Origin: Vibrio splendidus
Lineage (GTDB): Bacteria; Pseudomonadota; Gammaproteobacteria; Enterobacterales; Vibrionaceae
Length of the DNA: 64,000 nucleotides
Reading direction: 5' to 3'
NCBI RefSeq assembly: GCF_002873455.1
Contig: NZ_MCUN01000024.1
Coordinates: 1 to 64,000 of the forward strand
Shown here piece by piece: positions 44,421-52,688 of this stretch. A model generated the notes under the pieces. The model had not been told where the DNA came from. It worked only from the letters and a program-made list of their open reading frames with translations, and did not search any database. A program made the position numbers and the translations under genes. Positions within the stretch are counted from its first letter, which is position 1; each line of letters opens with the position of its first letter.

Positions 44421-44533
44421 CGAAACCTAGTAAAACAGAATCACAAAACAGACCCGCAATCCTGACTCTCAAAAAATCACCAGAGTTGGAGGGGTTCGTT
44501 CAAACTAAATTTAGCCATTGCGAGAAAATTATT

Positions 44534-46000
44534 ATGAAACAAGTCAATGTAGATGTAGCAGTTATCGGGGGCGGTACGGCAGGTCTAGGTTCTTACCGCG
44601 CTGCAAAAGCACACACTGACAGTGTCGTGATGATTGAAGGCGGCCCTTACGGTACAACCTGTGCTCGTGTTGGCTGTATGCCATCTAAACTGCTTATTGC
44701 AGCTGCAGAAAGCGTACACCAAATCGAGAAGGCTCCGGCTTTTGGCGTTCACCCACAAGGCGATATTGTGATTAACGGCCGTGAAGTGATGGACCGAGTG
44801 AAATTTGAACGTGACCGTTTTGTTGGTTTTGTTTTAGAAGGTGTTGATGAAATCCCAGAGCAAGACAAGATCTCTGGCTACGCAAAGTTCTTAGACGACA
44901 ATACGCTACAAATCGATGACCACACGGTTGTCACCGCTAAACGTATTGTTATCGCGACAGGTTCGCGCCCTGCATACCCTGCAGTTTGGAATGAACTGGG
45001 TGACCGTCTGATCATTAACGATGACGTGTTCAGCTGGGATGATTTACCAGAATCGGTTGCGGTATTTGGCCCAGGGGTTATTGGCCTAGAGCTTGGTCAG
45101 TCACTGCACCGCCTAGGTGTGAAAACAAAACTGTTCGGTCTAGGTGGTCAAGTTGGCCCAGTGACCGACCCAGAGATCATGGCTTACGCAGATAAAGCGT
45201 TCAATGAAGAGTTCTACCTAGATGCTGACGTAAAAATCGAAAGCATGAAGCGTATTACTATTGAGTCGGGTGAAGCTCGCGTTGAAATCCAGTTCATCAA
45301 TAAGCAAGGTGAACTAGAAACCAATATCGTTGAGTATGTGCTGGCAGCAACAGGCCGCCGTCCTAACACAGATAAGCTTGGCCTAGAGAATACCTCTCTA
45401 GAACTTGATGAGCGTGGTGTTCCAATTGCCGACCACTACACGCTACAAACATCGCTATCATCAGTCTTTATTGCTGGTGATGCAAGTAACCAGCTGCCTC
45501 TATTGCATGAAGCAGCAGACCAATCGCGTATTGCGGGCGACAACGCAGGTCGCTTTCCTGAAATTCGAGCAGGCTTACGCCGCTCTAAAATCTCAGCGGT
45601 ATTCTCTGACCCGCAAATCGCGATGGTTGGCGAAACATACAAAGAGATAACAACACGCTTGGGCACATGTGGTTGTTTCGCAACAGGAGAAGTGTCGTTT
45701 GAGAGCCAAGGTCGTTCACGAGTGATGCTACGCAACAAAGGTATTCTGCACGTCTACGGCGAACAAGGCACCGGTCGCTTCCTTGGTGCTGAGATGATGG
45801 GGCCAAATGCGGAACACTTGGCTCACTTATTAGCTTGGGCGCATCAAAATAAGATGACGGTTTCGGAAATGCTAGATATGCCGTTCTACCACCCAGTAAT
45901 CGAAGAGGGTGTGCGAACAGCGCTGCGTGACCTCAATGCGAAACTGCACCTTGGTCCAGAGACGGTGAAACACTGTCTAGATTGTGGTCCTGGTTGTTAA
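44534..46000 (+). CDS. lpd: Lpd-like flavin disulfide reductase
   Basis: A 488-aa pyridine nucleotide-disulfide oxidoreductase of the kind annotated in vibrios as dihydrolipoyl dehydrogenase. It has the FAD motif GGGTAGLGSYRAAKAH, redox cysteines Cys43 and Cys48 (TTCARVGCMPSK), an NAD(P) site (VFGPGVIGLELGQSLHRLG) and the C-terminal HPVIEEG base. It is not near aceEF. The last residues HCLDCGPGC add three cysteines (481, 484, 488) not found in classical E1-E2-E3 LpdA, so a lipoyl substrate is uncertain. ATG at 44534 is chosen over an upstream TTG. Confidence 0.85.
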   Translation: MKQVNVDVAVIGGGTAGLGSYRAAKAHTDSVVMIEGGPYGTTCARVGCMPSKLLIAAAESVHQIEKAPAFGVHPQGDIVINGREVMDRVKFERDRFVGFVLEGVDEIPEQDKISGYAKFLDDNTLQIDDHTVVTAKRIVIATGSRPAYPAVWNELGDRLIINDDVFSWDDLPESVAVFGPGVIGLELGQSLHRLGVKTKLFGLGGQVGPVTDPEIMAYADKAFNEEFYLDADVKIESMKRITIESGEARVEIQFINKQGELETNIVEYVLAATGRRPNTDKLGLENTSLELDERGVPIADHYTLQTSLSSVFIAGDASNQLPLLHEAADQSRIAGDNAGRFPEIRAGLRRSKISAVFSDPQIAMVGETYKEITTRLGTCGCFATGEVSFESQGRSRVMLRNKGILHVYGEQGTGRFLGAEMMGPNAEHLAHLLAWAHQNKMTVSEMLDMPFYHPVIEEGVRTALRDLNAKLHLGPETVKHCLDCGPGC

Positions 46001-46040
46001 TCTCAGGCTATCGTTAGCAATGAGCAAACGCTAGATACTA

Positions 46041-46072
46041 AAAAGGAAAGCCATTGGCTTTCCTTTTTTTTT
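46041..46072 (+). terminator. Terminator of lpd
   Basis: Twelve-base arms (46041-46052/46056-46067) with a 3-base loop and a run of nine T. It lies 40 bases after the lpd stop. Confidence 0.93.
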
Positions 46073-46090
46073 GGCAACGAGCAAATAACA

Positions 46091-46203
46091 GATTCCCGAT
46101 TACGCTCCTTTGTCGCTTTCGGGAATGACGCTGCTTTATTTATGCAACTAAACCAAAACTTAACCGTCATTCCAGAACCGAGGGACGAGGTATCTGGAAT
46201 CTC
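46091..46203. repeat. Inverted pair of REP-like palindromes
   Basis: Element 1 (46091-46130) pairs ATTCCCGA with TCGGGAAT; element 2 (46165-46203) pairs ATTCCAGA with TCTGGAAT. Read outward-in, both begin CGTCATTCC and end GGAATC, so they are the same family in opposite orientation. The two stems differ at matched positions, which keeps pairing. About 35 bases separate them. Confidence 0.75.
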
Positions 46204-46237
46204 TTGAAGCAATTGCCTGTCGCTAAAGATTTAGCTA

Positions 46238-46612
46238 TTACTTTTCAGCTGCAATCACAGAGATCTCTACAAGTAGCGCTTCACGAGCCATGTCGCCAGT
46301 CACACATGCGCGTGCTGGAGCGTGACCTTCCGGAACCCATGCATCCCATACTGCGTTCATTTCTTGGAAGTCTTTCATGTCTTTCAAGTAAATCGTTGCT
46401 GACAGCATGTGTTCTTTGTCGCTGCCTGCTTGCTCAAGTAGGGCTTCCACTTTATCCAGCATCGTCTGTGTTTGTTCTGTGATGTCTTTCGTTGCATCAG
46501 CACAAACTTGGCCACATAGGTAGATAGTGCCATTGTGTTTAACAATACGGCTCATGCGTTGCTTGGTTTCTTGGCGCTCAATCATCAACTTCATCTCTAT
46601 CTGTGTCACCAT
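46238..46612 (-). CDS. RidA family protein (YoaB-like)
   Basis: A small trimeric protein of the YjgF/RidA superfamily, about 120 aa. RidA proper deaminates reactive enamines made by PLP enzymes. This member resembles the YoaB/RutC branch: GTIYLCGQVCADA, DKVEALLEQAGSDKEHML, ATIYLKDMKDFQEMNAVWDAW and the arginine in APARACV, which is Arg105 of RidA. The exact start is uncertain: ATG at 46612 or 46594. It is convergent with lpd. Confidence 0.88.
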   Translation of the reverse strand: MVTQIEMKLMIERQETKQRMSRIVKHNGTIYLCGQVCADATKDITEQTQTMLDKVEALLEQAGSDKEHMLSATIYLKDMKDFQEMNAVWDAWVPEGHAPARACVTGDMAREALLVEISVIAAEK

Positions 46613-46674
46613 GATCCAATATCTTGTGACGTGTTATTATCAAGGCAACAAGCATAACGCGAATCAAACCCAAG

Positions 46675-46923
46675 ATGACATGCATTCATTGCAATAAAAG
46701 TGAAAAAATCCGTAACAAACTCGGCCGCTGCCAGCGTTGCATGAATCAGCTGATGGTGTTGTCGATTTTAAGTTGGGGAGTATGGTGGCTGTTTTTCAAA
46801 GAAGCCCCAAAAACCATCAATGCCATCGCTTTGATGATGGCTGCGTTCGCATTCAGTGGCTTGCTATCGTTGCATTGGATAATGAAGTTTGTCGTGCTGC
46901 CTTTAAGGAACAAAAAGCGTTAA
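46675..46923 (+). CDS. DUF3624 family membrane protein
   Basis: An 82-aa protein matching a family seen mainly in Vibrionaceae and related bacteria. Residues 3-22 hold two CxxC pairs (CIHC, CQRC) that form a probable zinc ribbon; two hydrophobic segments follow (about 25-42 and 47-76). The function is unknown. It is divergent from the RidA gene. Directly behind its stop is an 18-bp repeat with in-frame TAG codons. Start ATG. Confidence 0.78.
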   Translation: MTCIHCNKSEKIRNKLGRCQRCMNQLMVLSILSWGVWWLFFKEAPKTINAIALMMAAFAFSGLLSLHWIMKFVVLPLRNKKR

Positions 46924-46933
46924 TAGAGACTTT

Positions 46934-46976
46934 GCTAGATAAGTGATAAAGGCTAGATAAGCGATAGAGGTTAGAT
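46934..46976 (+). repeat. 18-bp tandem repeat behind the DUF3624 gene
   Basis: GCTAGATAAGTGATAAAG (46934-46951) and GCTAGATAAGCGATAGAG (46952-46969) are followed by a partial unit, GTTAGAT. TAG codons at 46936, 46954 and 46972 are in the frame of the preceding gene and 18 bases apart. Confidence 0.8.
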
Positions 46977-47035
46977 GCTCAGTTAAATAACCCTGCTTAG
47001 TAAATCATCATCATTGTCCAAACAGCAGATAGAAA

Positions 47036-47086
47036 AAAGCCCCAGAACCAATCGATTCTAGGGCTTTCTTAGAAAATTCTAAGAAA
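47036..47086. other. Two hairpins sharing one arm base run, downstream of argH
   Basis: Hairpin 1: AAAGCCC/GGGCTTT with AGAA/TTCT inside (47036-47067). Hairpin 2: TTTCTTAGAA/TTCTAAGAAA (47065-47086), perfect. They overlap at 47065-47067, so full forms compete. It lies between the DUF3624 gene and the argH terminator. Confidence 0.5.
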
Positions 47087-47131
47087 AAGCAGTGGTACTT
47101 TAATAGACCGGACTTTTCTTAGTTTGTTCCC

Positions 47132-47161
47132 AAAAAAGATCAGATTTTTGATCTTTTTTTT
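47132..47161. terminator. Terminator of argH
   Basis: Perfect 11-base arms (47132-47142/47149-47159) with a 6-base loop, flanked by A6 and T8. It is well placed for argH on the minus strand and could also stop plus-strand transcription. Confidence 0.9.
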
Positions 47162-47182
47162 AGGGGCTATAAAATCAATGCG

Positions 47183-49057
47183 TTATGCAACATTCACCTT
47201 AGCGATAATCTGCTCGACCAAGTTCACTTCTAAAGCCACTTCATCACACGCATGTTGACGAGGACACTGGTCACAATCTTTCAGCACCTTCTCAGGTAAC
47301 AGAGATTTCGATGTCGGTAAGAAGTCATGCTTCATAAAGAACTCTGGAGTACGAGTCAATACGAACACCTTCTTGATGGCCATTTGTCGCGCTTTCTCAA
47401 CCAAATGCTGCACAATCGCGGTACCCTGCCCTTGACCTTGCCAGCCAGCTTCAACACCTAATGAACGTATTTCCGCTAAGCCAGAATCATACACGTAGAG
47501 TGATGCACAACCTGTCACCTCACCATGATGTTCTGCAACAGCAAACGAGCCAATATCACGCACCAGTTCATTACGAGAGCGAGGTAGGTTTTCACCCATG
47601 TTCGCCCAATAGGCCACCATGCCTTCCAACGCCTCAATATCCGTCAGACGAGCGGAACGAACTTTCACTATGGAAGTATCACGCTGTGATAAACGCTTCT
47701 CAGCTTGGTCAACCGCGTAAGCTACTTGTTGTGGTGATACACCACCTAGCGCGCTACGTTTTTCCAGACACGATTCAATGGTTAGGATGTCATACACATC
47801 CTCTTCGATCACCTCAGAGAACTCTTTCATCTCTGCGATGGTTAACTCTTCTAATGCACAGCCTTTAGCAATCGCCGCCACTACTGTTACACCGACAATG
47901 TGGTGAGCTTCACGGAAAGGAATGCCTTTCGCTACTAGGTAATCAGCCAGTTCAGTTGAGTTCGCGTAGCCTTGTTTCGCCGCTTCTAGTGTACGTTCGC
48001 CGTTCACTTTGATGCCGTCAAAACACAGTGCTGCCATTTCCATGCAGTCATTCCAAGTATCTAAAGCGTCGAACAGACCTTCTTTATCTTCTTGCATGTC
48101 TTTGTTGTAGGCTAAAGGCAGAGCTTTCACTGTCATCATCATTGCAGCTAATGAACCGTATACACGGCCAGTTTTGCCACGGATAAGTTCTAGCGCATCC
48201 GGGTTTTTCTTTTGTGGCATCAGAGATGAACCTGACGTCACGGTATCGGCTAACTCGATAAAGTTTGATTCACCTGAGTTGTAGAAAATCATATCTTCAG
48301 CAAGACGTGAAAGGTGAAGCATTGAGATAGATGCAATCGACATCAGCTCCATCACATGGTCACGGTCAGACACTGAATCTAGAGAGTTACGCGTTGCACG
48401 ACGGAAACCTAAGTTGTGAGCTAACTCTTCGCGGTCCATCGGGTAAGCCGTTCCAGCAAGGGCACCAGAACCCAGCGGACATGTATCTAGACGCTTAATC
48501 GCATCATTCAAACGAGAATAATCACGCTCAAGCATTTCAACGTAAGCCAAGCACCAGTGAGCAAAAGTTACCGGCTGAGCACGTTGTAAGTGAGTATAAC
48601 CAGGAAGCACGGTTTCTTGATGCTGAGAAGCAACGTTTACCATTTGGCTTTGCAGACGATCAAGCGCTAACAGCAGCTGATTACCTTGCTGACGACACCA
48701 AAGTTTAAGGTCCGTCGCTACTTGGTCATTACGAGAACGGCCAGTATGCAGTTTTTTGCCCAAATCACCGACTTTGCCGATAAGTTGTTGCTCAACCCAA
48801 CTGTGAATATCTTCTGCATCAGAACGTAAAATCTGTTCAGGATCTTCCATCACTTCGAGTTTTAGCTCATTCAGTGCAAGCTCTAATCTTTGTTGCTCTT
48901 CTTCTGTTAGAACATTGACCGACTGAAGAGCCTTTGACCAGGCAATAGAGCCCACAATGTCTTGCTCAGCCAATCGGTAATCAAAACGAAGAGAATCGTT
49001 AAAATCTTTGAACCGGGTGTCTGCTGCTTGGGTAAATCTACCGCCCCATAATGCCAT
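47183..49057 (-). CDS. argH: Argininosuccinate lyase fused to a GNAT acetyltransferase
   Basis: A 624-aa fusion. Residues 1-455 are argininosuccinate lyase, the last step of arginine synthesis, with HTGRSRND (104-111) and the catalytic loop GSSLMPQKKNPD (276-287). Residues 462-624 are a GNAT domain with CoA loop GWQGQGQGTA (538-547), taken to be a short N-acetylglutamate synthase that does the first step. ArgH(A) fusions are known in Vibrio and Moritella. The C-terminus has CDQCPRQHAC (Cys595, 598, 604), a possible metal site. Last gene of argCBGH; ARG boxes lie upstream. Start ATG. Confidence 0.95.
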   Translation of the reverse strand: MALWGGRFTQAADTRFKDFNDSLRFDYRLAEQDIVGSIAWSKALQSVNVLTEEEQQRLELALNELKLEVMEDPEQILRSDAEDIHSWVEQQLIGKVGDLGKKLHTGRSRNDQVATDLKLWCRQQGNQLLLALDRLQSQMVNVASQHQETVLPGYTHLQRAQPVTFAHWCLAYVEMLERDYSRLNDAIKRLDTCPLGSGALAGTAYPMDREELAHNLGFRRATRNSLDSVSDRDHVMELMSIASISMLHLSRLAEDMIFYNSGESNFIELADTVTSGSSLMPQKKNPDALELIRGKTGRVYGSLAAMMMTVKALPLAYNKDMQEDKEGLFDALDTWNDCMEMAALCFDGIKVNGERTLEAAKQGYANSTELADYLVAKGIPFREAHHIVGVTVVAAIAKGCALEELTIAEMKEFSEVIEEDVYDILTIESCLEKRSALGGVSPQQVAYAVDQAEKRLSQRDTSIVKVRSARLTDIEALEGMVAYWANMGENLPRSRNELVRDIGSFAVAEHHGEVTGCASLYVYDSGLAEIRSLGVEAGWQGQGQGTAIVQHLVEKARQMAIKKVFVLTRTPEFFMKHDFLPTSKSLLPEKVLKDCDQCPRQHACDEVALEVNLVEQIIAKVNVA

Positions 49058-49163
49058 TGTGTATCTCCTAATTGCACAGTGCTCACTGTTTTTGCAAATG
49101 ATAATTCTGATTAAGATTCAGTATTTTTCTGATGGTTTAAACTTACGGCAATTCAAAATGAAA

Positions 49164-49202
49164 ATAAAGTATTAATTCATTATTTTCACATATTTATTCA
49201 CC
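49164..49202 (-). promoter_or_regulatory. Tandem ARG boxes in front of argH
   Basis: On the minus strand two 18-base sites, 49185-49202 and 49164-49181, are separated by exactly 3 bases, the usual ArgR hexamer arrangement. They match the degenerate ARG box (T-N-A-A-T-W4-A-T-T-N-A core) with three and two mismatches. Confidence 0.65.
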
Positions 49203-49300
49203 AAGAGATCATTCCATTACTTATTTTAAGCGTGGAGCGCGAATTATATGCCATTCGACAGTAAAAACCGAAGCTGATTTATTAAACGAACAGAAAGCAA

Positions 49301-49335
49301 AAAGCCCATTCACTAGTCAATAGTCAATGGGCTTT
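49301..49335 (-). terminator. Terminator of argG
   Basis: Ten-base perfect arms AAAGCCCATT and AATGGGCTTT with a 15-base loop, followed on the minus strand by five T. Confidence 0.85.
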
Positions 49336-49404
49336 GCATAATTATGTCTGTTTACTGGCCTTCAACCTTTCGCTAAAGGCTAGCTAGCTAACTCATTGTT
49401 AGGA

Positions 49405-50616
49405 TTACTTTTGGCTATTCAGAGCACGGATGCGGCTTGATAGCGAGTAAAGACGGATGAAGCCTTCAGCGTGGCTTTGGTCGTAAACTTCATCTTCACC
49501 AAAGGTTGCAAACTCTTCTGAGTACAGGCTGTTGTCAGAACGCTTCTGATTCACCGTTGCATGGCCTTTGTAAAGTTTGATAACCACTTCACCATTCACG
49601 TCTTGTGCTAGCTCATCTGTTGCTGCAAGAATTGACTTACATAGCGGAGTGAACCAACGACCGTCGTATACAAGGTGAGAAGCCTTAACACCCAGTTCTT
49701 CACGGAACTCGAACGCCGCTTTATCCAGAACCAGTTGCTCTACTGCACGCAGTGCTTCCATCATGATCGTGCCACCCGGAGTTTCGTAACAACCACGAGA
49801 CTTCATGCCAACAAGACGGTTTTCTACGATATCGATACGACCAACACCATGCTTCGCACCCTTCTCATTTAGGTAAACCAGTGCGTTGTATGGCGTCATT
49901 GTTTCGCCATCAACCGCTACCACTTCGCCTTTTTCAACTTTAAGCGTCACTGTTTCAGATTCGTTTGGCGCTTGCTCTGGGTCTACAGTCCAAGCCCAGC
50001 AATCTTCATCCGGTGCGTTCCATGTATTTTCTAGAACGCCACCTTCTGTAGAAATGTGCCATGCGTTTGCATCACGCGAGTAAATCTTAGTAAGAGAAGC
50101 GGTACAAGGGATGTTACGCTCAGCTAGGTAGTCTAGACACTCTTCACGGCTCACTAGATCCCATTCACGCCAAGGTGCAATTACATGTAAGTCTGGTGCT
50201 AGTGCAGCAAATGCACCTTCAAAACGAACTTGGTCATTACCCTTACCTGTACAACCGTGACATAGTGCATCTGCACCCACTTTACGTGCAACTTCAACCT
50301 GTGCTTTCGCAATGATTGGACGCGCCATTGAAGTACCTAGCAAGTATTTACCTTCGTAGTAAGCGCCAGTTTTAAGCGTTGGGTAGATGTAATCTGCCAC
50401 CATTTCTTCTTTAAGGTCAGCGATGTAACACTCAGACGCACCAGAAGCTTTTGCTTTCTCTTCAATACCAATCAGCTCTTCATCGCCTTGGCCTACATCA
50501 GCAACAAATGCGATAACTTCACAGTCATAGTTCTCTTTTAACCATGGAATGATTACTGATGTGTCTAGACCGCCAGAGTAGGCTACTACAACTTTCTTTA
50601 CGTTAACTTTGCTCAT
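49405..50616 (-). CDS. argG: Argininosuccinate synthase
   Basis: ATP-dependent condensation of citrulline and aspartate. The 403-aa protein begins MSKVNVKKVVVAYSGGLDTS, with the PP-loop AYSGGLDTS near residue 12, and shows CHGCTGKGNDQVRFE, WREWDL and KSRGCYETPGGTIM. ATG at 50616 has AGGAG eight bases upstream; ten more codons are open before it. It lies 113 bases after argB and ends in its own terminator. Confidence 0.97.
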   Translation of the reverse strand: MSKVNVKKVVVAYSGGLDTSVIIPWLKENYDCEVIAFVADVGQGDEELIGIEEKAKASGASECYIADLKEEMVADYIYPTLKTGAYYEGKYLLGTSMARPIIAKAQVEVARKVGADALCHGCTGKGNDQVRFEGAFAALAPDLHVIAPWREWDLVSREECLDYLAERNIPCTASLTKIYSRDANAWHISTEGGVLENTWNAPDEDCWAWTVDPEQAPNESETVTLKVEKGEVVAVDGETMTPYNALVYLNEKGAKHGVGRIDIVENRLVGMKSRGCYETPGGTIMMEALRAVEQLVLDKAAFEFREELGVKASHLVYDGRWFTPLCKSILAATDELAQDVNGEVVIKLYKGHATVNQKRSDNSLYSEEFATFGEDEVYDQSHAEGFIRLYSLSSRIRALNSQK

Positions 50617-50729
50617 TTTCTTTCTCCTAATTTCCATACTGCACATGGCGGTCAGCGTTGGAAATGACTTTAATAATTATATGTTTAATCTGTTTATCTA
50701 AATTCTTTAGTAGTCACTCGGTGTAAGGC

Positions 50730-51518
50730 CTACTGAGGTAAAAACTGTGTTCCTATGCTCTTACCTGAAAAAAGTTGTGTCAGCTTGTCTGGGTATCGCC
50801 AAGTAGCGACTTCAATTGGTCGTCCGAGGTCGTTAGCGGCTTCTAGTGCGGCTTGCACTTTCACGATCATGCCGTCGGTAATCACTTTACCTTTAATAAG
50901 GTCATCAGCTTGTTGTTGATTAAGGCTTGGAATCAAGTGGCCTTTACCATCCAATACACCACTGACATCAGAAAGCAGTACCAGTTCAGCATCAAGTGCG
51001 CCTGCAACGGCAACCGCGGCTTGATCGGCATTAACGTTCATCAGTTGTCCTTGCTCAGTGAGACCAATAGAACTAATGATTGGCAATGCACCAGCATTAA
51101 GGATCGCTTGCAGAACGGTTGAGTCGCCCGGCTCAGCTTTACCTACTGCACCTAATTCAGGGTTTAGCTCGCTGACTTTACATAGGCCACCATCAGCTAG
51201 GCTCAAACCAACGGCGTTGATGCCGTCTTTAATCGCCTGGCCTTGAAGTAATTTGTTGGCCGTGCCTGCTAACGCACCGGCAATAACTGGAATCTGATCA
51301 TAAGGAGTAACACGTAGCCCCTCTTTCTTAACCGTTTCGAGGTTCAACTGATTCATCAAATCATCAACAAGGTAACCACCACCGTGAACAATCACGATTG
51401 GTCGTTGTGCCTGTTGTTGATAAGCAGAGATAGCACCAAATAACTTGCTAAGTGTTTCACCACAAGATAGCGCAGCGCCACCTAACTTTATGATTAATGG
51501 TTGATTATTAAGGCTCAT
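50730..51518 (-). CDS. argB: Acetylglutamate kinase
   Basis: Second step of arginine synthesis, phosphorylating N-acetylglutamate. The 262-aa amino-acid kinase has IIKLGGAALS (8-17), VHGGGYLVDDLMNQL, NVNADQAAVAVAGAL and the late GKVITDGMIVKVQAA. It belongs to the short, arginine-insensitive enteric type by length. It lies 12 bases after argC. Start ATG. Confidence 0.96.
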   Translation of the reverse strand: MSLNNQPLIIKLGGAALSCGETLSKLFGAISAYQQQAQRPIVIVHGGGYLVDDLMNQLNLETVKKEGLRVTPYDQIPVIAGALAGTANKLLQGQAIKDGINAVGLSLADGGLCKVSELNPELGAVGKAEPGDSTVLQAILNAGALPIISSIGLTEQGQLMNVNADQAAVAVAGALDAELVLLSDVSGVLDGKGHLIPSLNQQQADDLIKGKVITDGMIVKVQAALEAANDLGRPIEVATWRYPDKLTQLFSGKSIGTQFLPQ

Positions 51519-51530
51519 ATCTAGATTCCT

Positions 51531-52535
51531 TTACACTAACGCAGTTAATGGTGCAAAACCATAACGTAAATTTAAACACTGCATCGCTTGGCTAGATGCA
51601 CCCTTTAATAAGTTATCAATCGCTGAAACAACGATGATGTGCTGACCTTGTACCTTCCAACCTAAATCGCAGAAAGGTGTTTGTTCTACATCTTGAATTT
51701 TTGGCAATGTTTCTTCGAGTAATCTCACAGCTGGTTTACCTTGATAAGCTTGTTCGAAGGCCTCTTGTATCTGTTGTTCTGTCACACCGTCAGCCAGTTT
51801 CATGGTAATGGTCGCTAAAATGCCACGCTTAAAGTTGCCCAGATGCGGAGTGAAAATCACATCACATCCTAGATGGGCAGCCATTTCAGGTTGATGACGG
51901 TGATTGAATACACCATAAGCTTGTAAGCTCACTTCACAGAAGCTGTTAACCATGCTCGCCTTGCGGCCTGCTCCAGTGACACCACTGGTCGCGTTAATCA
52001 CTGGCCATTGGTTTGTATCAAGTAGCTTTGCTTCAACTAAAGGTTTAATCGCTAATTGAGAAGCTGTTGGGTAACAACCGGCTACTGCAACAAGCTGCGC
52101 TTCTTTAATTTCTTGCTCGTTCCACTCGGCTAAGCCGTAAGCCGCTTTATCTAGCCATTGTTCGTGTTGATGTTCAAAACCGTAAAACTCTTGGTAAAAG
52201 TTCTCGCCTTTAACTCTGAATGCACCCGATAGGTCGAATACTTGGCAATCGTTCTCAAGAAAGATAGGCGCTAGGTCGTGGCTGACTTCATGTGCTGTCG
52301 CTAAAAAAATCACATCAGACTGTTTAGCCATTTCTTCCGGATTTGTTAAAGGTTGTACTGGCATATCAATCAAGCCAGCTAACTTACCGTGCAGTGCCGC
52401 AATAGGTTTGCCTGCGTCTACACTATTGGCTGAGACATATAAACCTGATAGCGTGAGCTCAGGGTGTCTGTTTATCATTAGAGCCAGTTCTGCTCCTGTG
52501 TAGCCGCTTGCGCCAATGATCGTGGTTTTCAACAT
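51531..52535 (-). CDS. argC: N-acetyl-gamma-glutamyl-phosphate reductase
   Basis: NADPH-dependent reduction to N-acetylglutamate semialdehyde. The 334-aa protein has the nucleotide loop GASGYTGAELALMI (8-21), the active cysteine in VAGCYPTASQLA and the histidine in TPHLGNFKRGI. First gene of argCBG, divergent from argE across about 150 AT-rich bases. Start ATG. Confidence 0.96.
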   Translation of the reverse strand: MLKTTIIGASGYTGAELALMINRHPELTLSGLYVSANSVDAGKPIAALHGKLAGLIDMPVQPLTNPEEMAKQSDVIFLATAHEVSHDLAPIFLENDCQVFDLSGAFRVKGENFYQEFYGFEHQHEQWLDKAAYGLAEWNEQEIKEAQLVAVAGCYPTASQLAIKPLVEAKLLDTNQWPVINATSGVTGAGRKASMVNSFCEVSLQAYGVFNHRHQPEMAAHLGCDVIFTPHLGNFKRGILATITMKLADGVTEQQIQEAFEQAYQGKPAVRLLEETLPKIQDVEQTPFCDLGWKVQGQHIIVVSAIDNLLKGASSQAMQCLNLRYGFAPLTALV

Positions 52536-52688
52536 CTCAACACATCCATTCTTGAGGTAAGTTACATTTCAAATTTGACTATTCATACTTAATTTTTAGC
52601 TTTATTTGATTTCTTATGCATTAAATATGATTTAATATGTGTTTTACCGACTTATGGTTTTCCTGTCAATAGTAGAAGTGAAGTTATT

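Larger units (their letters stand above)
44189..44533. other. Spacer between the peroxiredoxin-glutaredoxin gene and lpd
   Basis: These 345 bases hold a hairpin at 44240-44267, a 17-bp tandem repeat at 44354-44420 and the untranslated leader of lpd. No coding sequence or clear promoter was recognised. Confidence 0.6.
49058..49404. other. Spacer between argG and argH
   Basis: These 347 bases contain the argG terminator (49301-49335), two ARG boxes (49164-49202) and presumably the argH promoter. So argH is probably transcribed separately from argCBG. No coding sequence was seen. Confidence 0.65.

Noticed and set aside
52536..52688. ARG boxes between argC and argE
   Set aside because: The region is AT-rich and expected to hold them, but every 18-base match I tried had at least four mismatches.
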